From the NCBI RefSeq assembly GCF_014681765.1, contig NZ_CP061498.1:62001-126000 (forward strand): 64,000 nucleotides of DNA, given 5' to 3'. The notes under the pieces are model-generated. The model saw only the letters and a list, made by a program, of their open reading frames with translations. It ran no database searches and was not told where the DNA came from. Position 1 is the first letter of the stretch. Every line of letters starts with the position of its first letter. The stretch comes from Roseicitreum antarcticum. GTDB taxonomy: Bacteria > Pseudomonadota > Alphaproteobacteria > Rhodobacterales > Rhodobacteraceae. Made by a program: the position numbers and the translations under genes. This document shows positions 16,338 to 24,700 of the stretch, piece after piece.

Positions 16338-17020
16338 GGCAATCTCCTTTTCAACTCATGTTCGATAGCCTCAGTCCGATGCGTAGAAAATTTCCTAAGT
16401 GTGAAATTCTGAGTTTCCCTTTTATCCGAAGATGCATGTGCTCCGAGGCGAGATAGCCTTGCACTGTGGAAAGATGACGCTCGTACCTGGTGACAGGGCT
16501 GCACTTTTGGGGTCGCCGCGAGCTTTGTTGCTGGCGTCGATGTCGCGGCCCTATCGCAGCGTATTGTGCCAGTGTGATGTGTGTTGAAGGCATCACATAG
16601 GGACGAGCGTTCGTAGGATGGCACCGACTGCCTGGTTTCCATGGCAAAAAGACATCGTGGTTGCTGTGCAACGAAACCGAGCAATTGAACTCGCGAAAGC
16701 TGCTTTCGGAGAACAACAGACTTGTCGTGACGCGCACCGTGTTACTGGAAGAGCCGCTTGGCCAGATCAATCCCGATAGTGGTAGTTTCGGCCTTGGATG
16801 CTCTTTGCCAGTGTCATGTCTTGAACAGACATCACGGTGGCACGTTGCGTCGTCGTCGGAAGGGTGGCATCCATGGCGTCAACAAAGCCGTTCGCAAGGG
16901 CTCTGTAAGCTGTGCTGAGGGGAAGACGAACGACAAGTGTGGAATTTCAGCAAGTGTTCGAGGTCTGCTGCCTGAATGCAGTGTATTGCATTTTTTTGCA
17001 AGTTTATGCATATAAGTGCA
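16338..17020. other. Gap with IS110 remnant and the DeoR-gene promoter
   Basis: Apart from the IS110 remnant no gene is seen. The last 40 bases before 17021 contain repeated TGCA blocks around an AT-rich core (TTGCATTTTTTTGCAAG, then TATGCATATAAGTGCA), which could hold the promoter and autoregulatory operator of the DeoR-type gene; no good Shine-Dalgarno is visible there. Confidence 0.4.
16590..16800 (-). pseudogene. IS110-family transposase remnant (N-terminal)
   Basis: On the minus strand TTIGIDLAKRLFQ, then an in-frame TAA, then HGARHDKSVVLRKQLSRVQLLGFVAQQPRC and AMET can be read continuously. This is the start of an IS110-type transposase, including the first acidic residue of the DEDD centre (GIDLAK) and the MEA-C segment. 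The internal stop and missing remainder show it is dead. It marks the edge of the catabolic island. Confidence 0.68.
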
Positions 17021-17779
17021 ATGTATGATCTCAACAATCCCGACACACGCCAGGCAACTCTTCGGAGACGCGTGAAAGATGGTTCGCCACTGGTTGCAAC
17101 TGCATTGGCAGATGAGCTTCGCATTTCCATTCACACAATCCGCCGCGATCTGATCGCATTGGAGCGTGAAGGCGTTGTGCGTCGGGTGCGCGGTGGCGCG
17201 ATGCCAGTGACAGGATCAACTTCATCTTACCACGCGCGTGCGGATCAGCCTGACGAGGCGCTTGTCACGCTCGCATCGCGAGCCGTTGATCTGATCCCAA
17301 TGGGTGGAACTATTTTCATAGATGCCGGGACAACCATGAACGCCGTCGCTTCTCGTCTGTCCCCGGAATTTAGCGGTCTCATCGTAACGCCTGCGCCCTC
17401 TGTGGCGCTTGCTGCGCTTGCCAGGGGCGCGCATGTTCATCTCATCGGAGGCTCGCTTTGTCCTGAAGGTGCGATGGCGACTGGTGGTGATGCAGAGCGG
17501 TTCATCGGCACCATAGCCGCCGACCTCTGCCTTCTGGGAGCCTGCGGTCTCTGGCCTGACTTTGGGCTGAGCGCCGAGGATGCAGGAGAGGCAGGCGTAA
17601 AACGCGCGATGGCACATGCGTCAGCGCGGGCCGTTGTAGTCGCCTCCGCCGCCAAGCTGATGCGGCGCGGGCGACATCTGGTTCTGGATTTGGATGAGAT
17701 CGACGGGATCGTGACGGACGCTTCATCCGCGCAAATGGCTCCGTTCCTGGAAGCTGAAATCGAGGTTATCCATGTCTGA
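17021..17779 (+). CDS. DeoR/GlpR-family transcriptional regulator
   Basis: A 252-residue repressor. The HTH_DeoR domain (LRRRVKDGSPLVATALADELRISIHTIRRDLIALEREGVVRRVRGGA) is followed by a sugar-isomerase-like sensor domain (GGTIFIDAGTTMNAVASRL; LIGGSLCPEGAMATGGDAE). Such regulators usually sense phosphorylated sugars. The end overlaps the start of the MFS gene by eight bases, so the two are co-translated. The ATG at 17021 lies just after an AT-rich promoter-like stretch without a clear ribosome site; a leaderless transcript is possible. Confidence 0.9.
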   Translation: MYDLNNPDTRQATLRRRVKDGSPLVATALADELRISIHTIRRDLIALEREGVVRRVRGGAMPVTGSTSSYHARADQPDEALVTLASRAVDLIPMGGTIFIDAGTTMNAVASRLSPEFSGLIVTPAPSVALAALARGAHVHLIGGSLCPEGAMATGGDAERFIGTIAADLCLLGACGLWPDFGLSAEDAGEAGVKRAMAHASARAVVVASAAKLMRRGRHLVLDLDEIDGIVTDASSAQMAPFLEAEIEVIHV

Positions 17780-18944
17780 TGCTATTATGCGCTCCAAGCC
17801 ACTTTGGGCAGATACTGAATGGCGTGCCGTCGTCGCGGCCTTTGCACTGAACGGTCTGCTCTTTGGCGCATGGGCTGCACGTGTTCCGGCCTTTAAGGAG
17901 CGGTTTGACCTTGAACCGGGCATGTTGGGCCTGTTGCTCCTGGCTCTCGCAGGGGGGGCCATTGCATCTTTTCCACTAGCTGGCGCGCTTTCCGAACGAT
18001 GGGGCGCACCCAAACTGACAATCCTCTGCGCTTGGATCTATGCTCCCGCGCTCGTCCTTTTGGCGTTTGCGCCTGTGCCGCTGGCGCTTGCTGCCGCGCT
18101 TTTCATTTTCGGTGCGATGCACGGGTCGATGGACGTGGCCATGAATGGCTGGGGCGCACAGGTCGAGACGCGCACGGCGCGCAGCACGATGTCGGTCTTC
18201 CACGCGATGTTTAGCCTGGGTGCTGGATTAGGCGCGGCAAGCGGGTTCGTCGCTGTTCGAATGGGGCTGGGGCCAGAGATGCATTTTATCACGGTTGCCC
18301 TCTTTGGTGGTACCGCTGCGTTGGCTGCAATGCTTTGTGCACAAAGGACACACACGACCTATCATGATGACGGCACATCGCAGCCGCTTGTCGCGCTTCC
18401 GTCGGGAACGCTGTTTCTCGTGGGACTCATCGCCTTTGCGGTCTCGATGGGCGAAGGTGCGATGGCTGACTGGAGCGCGGTTTTCTTGGCGGTTGCCGCT
18501 GCTGCGACCGAAGCTCAGGCTGCCCTTGGATACGCGATATTCAGCGCGGCGATGGTGCTGACCCGTCTTGGCGGCGGCGTATTGGAGGAGCGATTTGGAG
18601 CTGTCGCTACAGTCCGCGCAAGCGCCGCGATCGCTTTTTGCGGGCTCACAACCGCCATTGTCGGACAGGAGGTGCCCACAATCTTGATCGGTTTCGCGCT
18701 GACAGGCGTTGGATATGCAGTTGTCATGCCGCTGGTCTTCTCGCGTGCGGCCCGCGACCCCGACGTGCCGCCCGGCCCCGCGATAGCGAGCGTTGCCACA
18801 CTTGGCTATGGCGGGATGCTTTTGGGGCCGCCGGTAATCGGCTTCATTGCTCAACTGACCGGAATGCGCTTGTCATTCATTGCCCTTGCAGCACTGGCGA
18901 TCCTCGCAGCGCTATTGGCGCCGAAGCTAACAGTGAAAGCGTGA
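17772..18944 (+). CDS. MFS transporter
   Basis: A 390-residue major facilitator protein with about 12 hydrophobic segments. FGAWAARVPAFKERFDLEPGMLGLLLLALAGGAIASFPLAGALSERWGAP contains the first cytosolic loop, and MHGSMDVAMNGWGAQVE is typical of the YbjJ/fucose-permease-like branch. It is overlapped by the DeoR-type regulator, which probably controls it. Substrate unknown; the regulator type suggests a sugar or nucleoside. Confidence 0.88.
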   Translation: MSDAIMRSKPLWADTEWRAVVAAFALNGLLFGAWAARVPAFKERFDLEPGMLGLLLLALAGGAIASFPLAGALSERWGAPKLTILCAWIYAPALVLLAFAPVPLALAAALFIFGAMHGSMDVAMNGWGAQVETRTARSTMSVFHAMFSLGAGLGAASGFVAVRMGLGPEMHFITVALFGGTAALAAMLCAQRTHTTYHDDGTSQPLVALPSGTLFLVGLIAFAVSMGEGAMADWSAVFLAVAAAATEAQAALGYAIFSAAMVLTRLGGGVLEERFGAVATVRASAAIAFCGLTTAIVGQEVPTILIGFALTGVGYAVVMPLVFSRAARDPDVPPGPAIASVATLGYGGMLLGPPVIGFIAQLTGMRLSFIALAALAILAALLAPKLTVKA

Positions 18945-18984
18945 CCCCTGCGCTTTTGCTGGCGTCGATCAAGAGTGCTAAACT

Positions 18985-19311
18985 CATCAATCATGGGTAT
19001 CGAGGCACTGGATCAAAAGCCGAACACCTAGCAATCGGCGCCGGGGAACAAGATCTACAGCTATCTGCTATGGAAACTGCCCATCGCCAAGCGAAATCAG
19101 GTCTGGGCGATGGGCATCATCTACATTCCCATGACGCGCGGGTTCATCTATCTCGCGGCCGTGCTGGACTGGTTCATCCGCCGTGTCGTGGCGTGGCGCG
19201 TGTCGATCACGCTGGAAGCGGTTTTTGTATTTAGGCAACACAGAAGGCGCTTGCGCGCCACGGTGCGCCCGAGATCTTCAATACTCATCAGGGTAGCCAG
19301 ACCATCATGCC
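18985..19311 (+). pseudogene. IS3-family transposase OrfB, C-terminal half (rve domain)
   Basis: From 18993 the frame reads MGIEALDQKPNT, stop, QSAPGNKIYSYLLWKLPIAKRNQVWAMGIIYIPM and RGFIYLAAVLDWF, then after a frameshift near 19228 ALARHGAPEIFNTHQGS. This is the integrase core of an IS3-group transposase. The expected catalytic Asp in WAMDITY is Gly, and the Asp in NTDQG is His, so two of the three DDE residues are lost. It starts abruptly where the N-terminal half found at 28.9-29.2 kb ends. Confidence 0.75.
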
Positions 19312-19427
19312 TGCCAGAGACGGCATTCGCGCATGCAGAGCGAACGCTCGTTTTGTCAGTATAGCGTGCGTTCACCATGGGCGCAGCGAACAGGTCGGTC
19401 AAAATTGCAGGTCAGTGACAGGCGCGG

Positions 19428-20054
19428 CTAGATTATCTGCCAGTCGGTTGGGGTATCTTTCTGCCAACCGACTTCATGCAGAAGCGGCGTATCGCTTTCC
19501 ACTTCGGGATGGCCCAGACAGAGGTAGCCGGTGAGCGACCATGTCGATGGCACCTCGAGAACGCTGGCAACGGCGAACGGATCGAGGATCGACACCCAGC
19601 CAATGCCGATATTCTCTGCACGCGCAGCCAGCCAAAGCGTATGGATTGCCATCACCGTCGAGTAGGACAGCATCTCGGGCATAGTTTGGCGTCCCAAACC
19701 TCTGCCCTCAGTGGCGTTCTGATCGGTGAACACTGCGAGATGGATTGGCGCTTCGCGCAATCCGGCGAGTTTGAGTGCGAGATAGTCGTGCCGCGCTTCG
19801 GCTTCGTAGGCGCGTGCCGCATCGGCGTTGCAAGCTTCGAAAATCTCGATGATCCGCATACGGACGTGGGCGCTGTTCACCTGTACGATCCGCCATGGCC
19901 GTGCGTTCCCGACCGATGGCGCAAAGCCCATTCGGTGTCTCAGTCGTTCCAATACGGCAGGATCTACTGGATCCTGACGAAAATATCGGACGTCTCGACG
20001 CCAGGCGAGGATATCATCAAGCGCCCTGCGGTGATTTTCCGTGATCTTCATCAT
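19428..20054 (-). CDS. bluB: 5,6-dimethylbenzimidazole synthase BluB
   Basis: A 208-residue flavin-destructase of the nitroreductase fold. RRDVRYFRQDPVDPAVLERL, FAPSVGNARPWRIVQV, EAPIHLAVFTD, GRQTMPEMLSYSTVMAIHTLWLAARAENIGIGWVSIL and GYLCLGHP are all characteristic. BluB oxidatively fragments FMNH2 to the lower ligand of vitamin B12. It is isolated among IS remnants with no other cobalamin gene in the window, and no cobalamin riboswitch is seen in front of it. Confidence 0.9.
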   Translation of the reverse strand: MMKITENHRRALDDILAWRRDVRYFRQDPVDPAVLERLRHRMGFAPSVGNARPWRIVQVNSAHVRMRIIEIFEACNADAARAYEAEARHDYLALKLAGLREAPIHLAVFTDQNATEGRGLGRQTMPEMLSYSTVMAIHTLWLAARAENIGIGWVSILDPFAVASVLEVPSTWSLTGYLCLGHPEVESDTPLLHEVGWQKDTPTDWQII

Positions 20055-20912
20055 CCCAGCTTACATCACATCAGCCTGCCAAAGTGAACGCCCGGATTGT
20101 ACGCCTGGCCGATGCTTACCTCCGGCCTCGGCGTTGATCTTGCTGTCGACGCAAAGAATTGCAGCTCCAAGCCCTGTGTAGCGCGATTCCGCGCCACTTG
20201 AGCAGCAACTCGTTTAGGCCTGTCAAGCATCCGCTGTCCTGCTGTCAGACGGGGCCTGGGCGCGATCAAACAAGCCATAATGGCGAATGACACTGGCAAT
20301 CCGAAGGCGGTAGTCGTCGAAAACGCCCCCCTCCCGCTGGCCTGTGCGTTCGTCCGACGGGCACATCGCCGTGTCGCCCAACCGGATTGGTTTGCCCATT
20401 GGCAAAGGCAAAGCCTGGGCAGTATCCAGCTGTACATTCGTCGGGCGCGTTCGAGGGATTCATTCTTGCCTGTCCGCTGAAAAATGACTGCGAATGGCTT
20501 CCCGTGAATGAAGAAGGGAAGGCATTCGGCGTCAAACACAAATTGTCTGGCACCGTATCGAAACTGTCATCCTCTCAGATATGCAAGTCGCATCCGGTGG
20601 ACCCTATCAAATCCGTGCTGACGAATTGGCATTGGAAGCGGTCAAAACTGCCGCAACCCGAAAAACCCGCCCATGCAGCGTCGCGGATCCACTTCAGGTG
20701 TTCACAGGCTTTGTGAAGCAAAGCCGTGCGGACGCCCGATGGCCGCCATCGGTCCAGTGAGCTGCACCACGAATTCAGTGGCTTTATTCTTCGCACAACC
20801 GGGATCAATTCATGCTACGAGCCGCTATCACGCCCGATACCGCTTACAGGTGATTTACAACTCGGCGGGCGCTCAGTCGAAGTCTCTTTTGAAATTCGAA
20901 AAGGTGGACGGA
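20055..20912. other. Degraded stretch, no recognisable gene
   Basis: Frames are open on both strands (for example minus 20223-20411 and plus 20387-20716) but none has recognisable motifs, a ribosome site or consistent codon use. It is probably decayed coding DNA between bluB and the oxygenase. Nothing further can be supported. Confidence 0.4.
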
Positions 20913-21464
20913 ATGCTCTCACTTCATGCGGTGTCTGATGCGTTTACTGCAAGTGAATGCGCGTTGATTATTGCGGCGATTTCCAAGAATCCAACTGATG
21001 AAGCTCTGCTTGTCGGTGGCAACAAGGATCACAATCTTCGCAAGGCTGAGTTGGTCTGGACAGATGACGTAGCTGGCATGGAGTGGGTGATGGATCGCCT
21101 GATCGAGCTTGTCCGCAGATCAAACAGAGATCGTTTTGAATTCGATCTGCGCGAGTTTGCCGAAAGTCCCCAGGTGGCAATCTATAAATCGTCAGACAGC
21201 GGACACTTTGCGTGGCACTCCGATATTGGCGGCGGACCTGCCTCTGGCAAACGAAAGCTCACCCTCGTGCTACAATTAAGTAGTGCCGATACCTACGATG
21301 GCGGCGACCTGGAGATCATGCCCGGCGCCCAAATTCTTGCGGCCAATCGTGCTCAGGGTTGTATCAGTGTTTTTCCAAGTTTCATGCTTCATCAGGTAAC
21401 GCCAGTCACACGCGGTATTCGGTATTCAATGACTGCCTGGGCGCATGGTCCAGCATTCCGCTGA
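20913..21464 (+). CDS. 2-oxoglutarate/Fe(II) oxygenase (PKHD-type, PiuC-like)
   Basis: A 183-residue protein with the double-stranded beta-helix iron site: HSD in GHFAWHSDIGGG gives the first two ligands, the distal His is in FPSFMLHQVTPVT, and the 2OG-binding Arg in TRGIRYSMTAWAHG. PiuC/PKHD proteins are about 226 residues; the usual C-terminal helical extension is absent here. The start at 20913 follows a GGTGGACGGA ribosome site. Role unknown; it could hydroxylate a small molecule or peptide, perhaps linked to the biosynthetic genes downstream. Confidence 0.85.
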   Translation: MLSLHAVSDAFTASECALIIAAISKNPTDEALLVGGNKDHNLRKAELVWTDDVAGMEWVMDRLIELVRRSNRDRFEFDLREFAESPQVAIYKSSDSGHFAWHSDIGGGPASGKRKLTLVLQLSSADTYDGGDLEIMPGAQILAANRAQGCISVFPSFMLHQVTPVTRGIRYSMTAWAHGPAFR

Positions 21465-21488
21465 ACGGGCCCAAAGCATGCGCAATTA

Positions 21489-21815
21489 GGCTGCCTCTGG
21501 TGTAGGGGAGAGCTTTCGACCAGGTCGCAGCGTGCTGAAATTGGGCAGGTCCCGGTAAAGCCTACTCAGCCACAGCAGGCTTTCTTCGAACCCTGTGGTC
21601 TGCCTGAGCGCCATGCCGAACAGCATCTTCGTGGTCGCGCAGGTCTGGATGGTCGTTTCATCTTGCTCAGGCTGTCAACCGCGTTTGCCGGTCGGTGTGG
21701 CCTCTAAGTGCATGGCGGCATCAAGCCAGATCGCCAGCGAGCCGCGGCGCTTGATCGCTTCGGTAGAGGCTGGCCAGTTCTGGGTCTTGTTGGTAGCGGG
21801 CGAGTAGGCGCATCT
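21489..21815 (-). pseudogene. IS5-family transposase remnant (N-terminal)
   Basis: The minus strand reads NWPASTEAIKRRGSLAIWLDAAMHLEATPTGKRG, stop, QPEQDETTIQTC, then MLFGMALRQTTGFEESLLWL, LPNFSTL and a terminal stop. This is the N-terminal region of IS5-group transposases (RRGSLTVW, PTGKRG, FGMALRQTTGFVESLL). The internal TGA and missing DDE core show decay. It separates the 2OG oxygenase from the glycosyltransferase. Confidence 0.72.
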
Positions 21816-21921
21816 TGTGCAAGGAGTTTTGGATCAATCAGTTCGACAGCGTTGCAAGCCGCGCTAGCTGCCACGGTATGTACCGTAAGGTTGCCGAAGT
21901 GCCGCAGAGGACCAAGATCAG

Positions 21922-22989
21922 ATGACGCAGACACCGATTGCTCTGGCTGTTCCCGGTGACATCAACACGCTGACAGGTGGCTACATATACGATCGCCAAT
22001 TGTATGATGAACTGTGTCGCGCCGACTATGATATGATCCTGGTCACGTTGCCCAACAGCTTTCCATTTCCGCCAGCCGCTGATCTGGCGCGCGCCTGTGC
22101 ACAGTTGCAGGCGCTACCTGCCGGGACCGCGGTCATTATCGACGGTTTGGCCTTCGGAGCGCTGCCACCCGAAGAGGTTGCAAAGATCGTGGCGCCGATC
22201 ATTGCGCTTGTCCATCATCCACTTGCCTTTGAAAGTGCTTTGCCCACTGCCCAGCAGGAGCATTTTTTGAAGAATGAACGGGAAAATTTGCGCTATGCTG
22301 CGCAGGTTCTGGTGCCAAGCCCGCATACCAAAGCGACGCTCATCGCTCATTTCGAAGTGGATGCAGCGCGGATACACATTGCCTTGCCCGGGATTGCGCA
22401 ACTATCGCAAGAGCGGCCGCCGGTGCCACGGCCCGCCCGCCCGCTGATCCTGTCGGTCGGTATCCTTCACCCACGAAAAGGCCATGACGTCCTGATCGAT
22501 GCGCTTGGATATATCGAAGAGCTGGAGTGGGATGCCTGCATTGTAGGTGGTGTGTGGGAGGAAGGGTATGACACGGCCCTGCAAGACCAGATCGACAGGC
22601 AGGGGCTTACAGCGCGGGTCCGTCTGGCAGGCCGGGTTGAGGGGGCGGAACTCTCAATGCTTTACTCACAGGCGAGCCTTTTTGCGCTTGCGACACGGTA
22701 TGAAGGTTACGGCATGGTTTTCAACGAAGCCATGATCCATGGTTTGCCTATCGTTTCCTGCGCCACCGGCGCTGTGCCTGACACGGTGCCGCAAGGCGCA
22801 GGGTTGCTAACGGCGATCGAGGACCCAGCAGCGTTTGGTGCAGCTTTGTCGCAGGTCCTCAGCGATTCTACCGTTGCGGCCAATATGCGTGCGGCGGCGG
22901 TGCGTGCTGCCAAAGCTCTTGGCACGTGGGAAGATACGGCATCCGTTGCCAGTCGCGCAATTCATGCCGCGAGGAAAGCAATATCATGA
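21922..22989 (+). CDS. GT4-type glycosyltransferase
   Basis: A 355-residue GT-B glycosyltransferase. The N-terminal acceptor domain starts ALAVPGDINTLTGGYIYDRQLYDEL; the C-terminal donor domain has RPLILSVGILHPRKGHDVLI, VRLAGRVEGAELSMLYSQASLFALATRYEGYGMVFNEAMIHGLPIVSC with the E-x7-E-like YEGYGMVFNEA motif of retaining GT4 enzymes. There are no membrane segments. Its stop overlaps the phosphatase ATG (ATGA), so the two are translated together. In context it would transfer a sugar to the product of the downstream GTP-derived pathway; an envelope glycan role cannot be excluded. Confidence 0.87.
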   Translation: MTQTPIALAVPGDINTLTGGYIYDRQLYDELCRADYDMILVTLPNSFPFPPAADLARACAQLQALPAGTAVIIDGLAFGALPPEEVAKIVAPIIALVHHPLAFESALPTAQQEHFLKNERENLRYAAQVLVPSPHTKATLIAHFEVDAARIHIALPGIAQLSQERPPVPRPARPLILSVGILHPRKGHDVLIDALGYIEELEWDACIVGGVWEEGYDTALQDQIDRQGLTARVRLAGRVEGAELSMLYSQASLFALATRYEGYGMVFNEAMIHGLPIVSCATGAVPDTVPQGAGLLTAIEDPAAFGAALSQVLSDSTVAANMRAAAVRAAKALGTWEDTASVASRAIHAARKAIS

Positions 22990-23777
22990 CCGCAAAGCAA
23001 CAGGATGTGTCCGATCTGGATCTGGCTGTCGTCGCTGCGCAGACCGCTGGAGATATTCTGACCAAGCATTGGCATGCGAGAGCGTCATTGACGGTCAGCG
23101 TCAAGCGCGCGGGGGATTTTGTGTCGCAGGCCGATGTGGCCTCGGAAATGTGTTTGCGTGAGATGCTGTTGTCGGCGCGTCCTGATGACGGCTGGCTGGG
23201 CGAGGAAACGCCGGGCACTGAAGGATCGTCGCGACGCTGGATTGTCGATCCTTTGGACGGCACGACCAACTTCTTGCGCGGTATCCCGCATTGGGCAATT
23301 TCCATCGCGCTAGAGGTGGATGGCAAGCGCCGTCTTGGTGTCATCCATGACCCACTAAAAAGTGAAACATTCACGGCAATGCGTGGCGGCGGTGCTTTCC
23401 TGAACGGGTCGGCGATCACTGTCTCTGACACGACGCAGCTTGCAAATGCGCTGTTTGGAACCGGCATCCCGTTTGGCGGCATGGCCCATATCGATGACCA
23501 TGCGGCTGATATCGCGAACCTGATGCCACATTGCGCTGGCGTCCGGCGAATGGGGGCAGCAGCACTTGATCTGGCCTATGTCGCAGCGGCGCGGCTGGAC
23601 GGGTTCTGGGAACGCCGGTTGCAGCAATGGGATATCGCTGCGGGCCTTGTCATCTTGCATGAGGCGGGTGCTCAGATCACGGCTATGGAACCAGACGATC
23701 ACCCTGAAGTTTCCGGCACAGTTCTGGCTGCGCCCAAGGCTTTGTTCGACTCTTTTGCCAACGCCCTTCGCGGTTAG
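22986..23777 (+). CDS. Inositol-monophosphatase-family phosphatase
   Basis: A 263-residue Mg-dependent phosphatase. Metal-binding motifs are all present: GEE near residue 77, WIVDPLDGTTNFLRGIPHW, and WDIAAGLVILHEAGA. Family members act on inositol phosphates, histidinol phosphate, fructose bisphosphate or nucleotides. The start ATG overlaps the glycosyltransferase stop. In this setting it is a candidate for the dephosphorylation step needed after GTP cyclohydrolase II / RibD-type chemistry. Its 3' end overlaps the convergent FkbM gene by four bases. Confidence 0.88.
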   Translation: MTAKQQDVSDLDLAVVAAQTAGDILTKHWHARASLTVSVKRAGDFVSQADVASEMCLREMLLSARPDDGWLGEETPGTEGSSRRWIVDPLDGTTNFLRGIPHWAISIALEVDGKRRLGVIHDPLKSETFTAMRGGGAFLNGSAITVSDTTQLANALFGTGIPFGGMAHIDDHAADIANLMPHCAGVRRMGAAALDLAYVAAARLDGFWERRLQQWDIAAGLVILHEAGAQITAMEPDDHPEVSGTVLAAPKALFDSFANALRG

Positions 23778-24568
23778 GTCGGGTCCGGCAACCTTGCATA
23801 AAGATCACCAGACTTTTCATGCGCGGCAAGGCTACGCAGCCAGCGTTTGACAGTCTCGGCGTCAGACCATTGATCCCACAGGAAATCGCCCTCCTCGCCG
23901 CGTACAGGATTGAACCGATACTGGCCCAGCTCCATCAGACGGTCGATCACCGCGATCGTTAGATCCGGCAGCCCGGGCAGATATTCGACCGAGATAATCT
24001 CAACCGGATGGGACAAGCCTGCCAGAACGTCGAGTTCGAAGCCCTCTACGTCGATCTTGATGTAGCGTGGCACCCCTTCTTCCGCGATCAGCGCGTCCAG
24101 GGTTGTGACACGCACGTTCTGGATCATATCCCATTTGACCTTTTCAAAACCGGGAGTTGCGCTTGCTGCCTCGACAAAGCCAGTCTTCAGTGAAGACACC
24201 GTCGGATGGCGTGACGAGACCGCCATCTGTGCGATTGACTCACTACGCCCGGCAGCGGCTTCGATAAGCCTGATGTCACGCGGCAGGGTCCACCGCAGGT
24301 AAGTCGAGAAAGGTGCCTGCGGTTCGAGCGCGATAACCCGCGCGCCTGCCGCGCGCATGGCGCGCGCCCGCGTGCCGACATGGGCACCGATATCAAATAC
24401 CAGGTTCTCTTCTTTCAATAAATTGCGGTAGAGCCTGCGAATTGGGGCGGAATTGACGGGATTGTGATAGATCACAACAGACCGCAAAAACCCGAGCCAT
24501 GTGCCGATGGTCAAATTGTCGTTCCAGTCTTGTAAGCTTAACATATACGCCAAAATGGCATCTGACAT
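23774..24568 (-). CDS. FkbM-family methyltransferase
   Basis: A 264-residue SAM-dependent methyltransferase. Motif I is LVFDIGAHVGTRARAMRAAGARVIALEPQ, the FkbM signature RYIKIDVEGFELDVLAGL is complete, and VRVTTLDAL precedes it. FkbM enzymes O-methylate sugars or polyketide hydroxyls. It is the only gene of the block on the opposite strand and overlaps the phosphatase tail to tail by four bases. It reads from the short intergenic region shared with the cyclohydrolase, so both could be controlled from one divergent promoter. Confidence 0.87.
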   Translation of the reverse strand: MSDAILAYMLSLQDWNDNLTIGTWLGFLRSVVIYHNPVNSAPIRRLYRNLLKEENLVFDIGAHVGTRARAMRAAGARVIALEPQAPFSTYLRWTLPRDIRLIEAAAGRSESIAQMAVSSRHPTVSSLKTGFVEAASATPGFEKVKWDMIQNVRVTTLDALIAEEGVPRYIKIDVEGFELDVLAGLSHPVEIISVEYLPGLPDLTIAVIDRLMELGQYRFNPVRGEEGDFLWDQWSDAETVKRWLRSLAAHEKSGDLYARLPDPT

Positions 24569-24700
24569 TTACATAAGGCAAATCTTTATCGCGGCGACAA
24601 AAATCATCGTCGGTCGGCAAGTGCCGACACAATCGTTGTGGTGCCGCTTGTTCTTCTCTTTGCCGTGCTAAGTCGTGATCGGCAAATTTTTGGGAACAAC

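Noticed and set aside
16351-16770. 139-codon minus frame in the IS110 area as an intact gene
   Set aside because: Only another frame carries the IS110 similarity, with an internal stop; this frame has no protein-like features.
20055-20300. Cobalamin riboswitch upstream of bluB
   Set aside because: No B12-box-like sequence or conserved stem pattern could be found in the 250 bases before the start codon.
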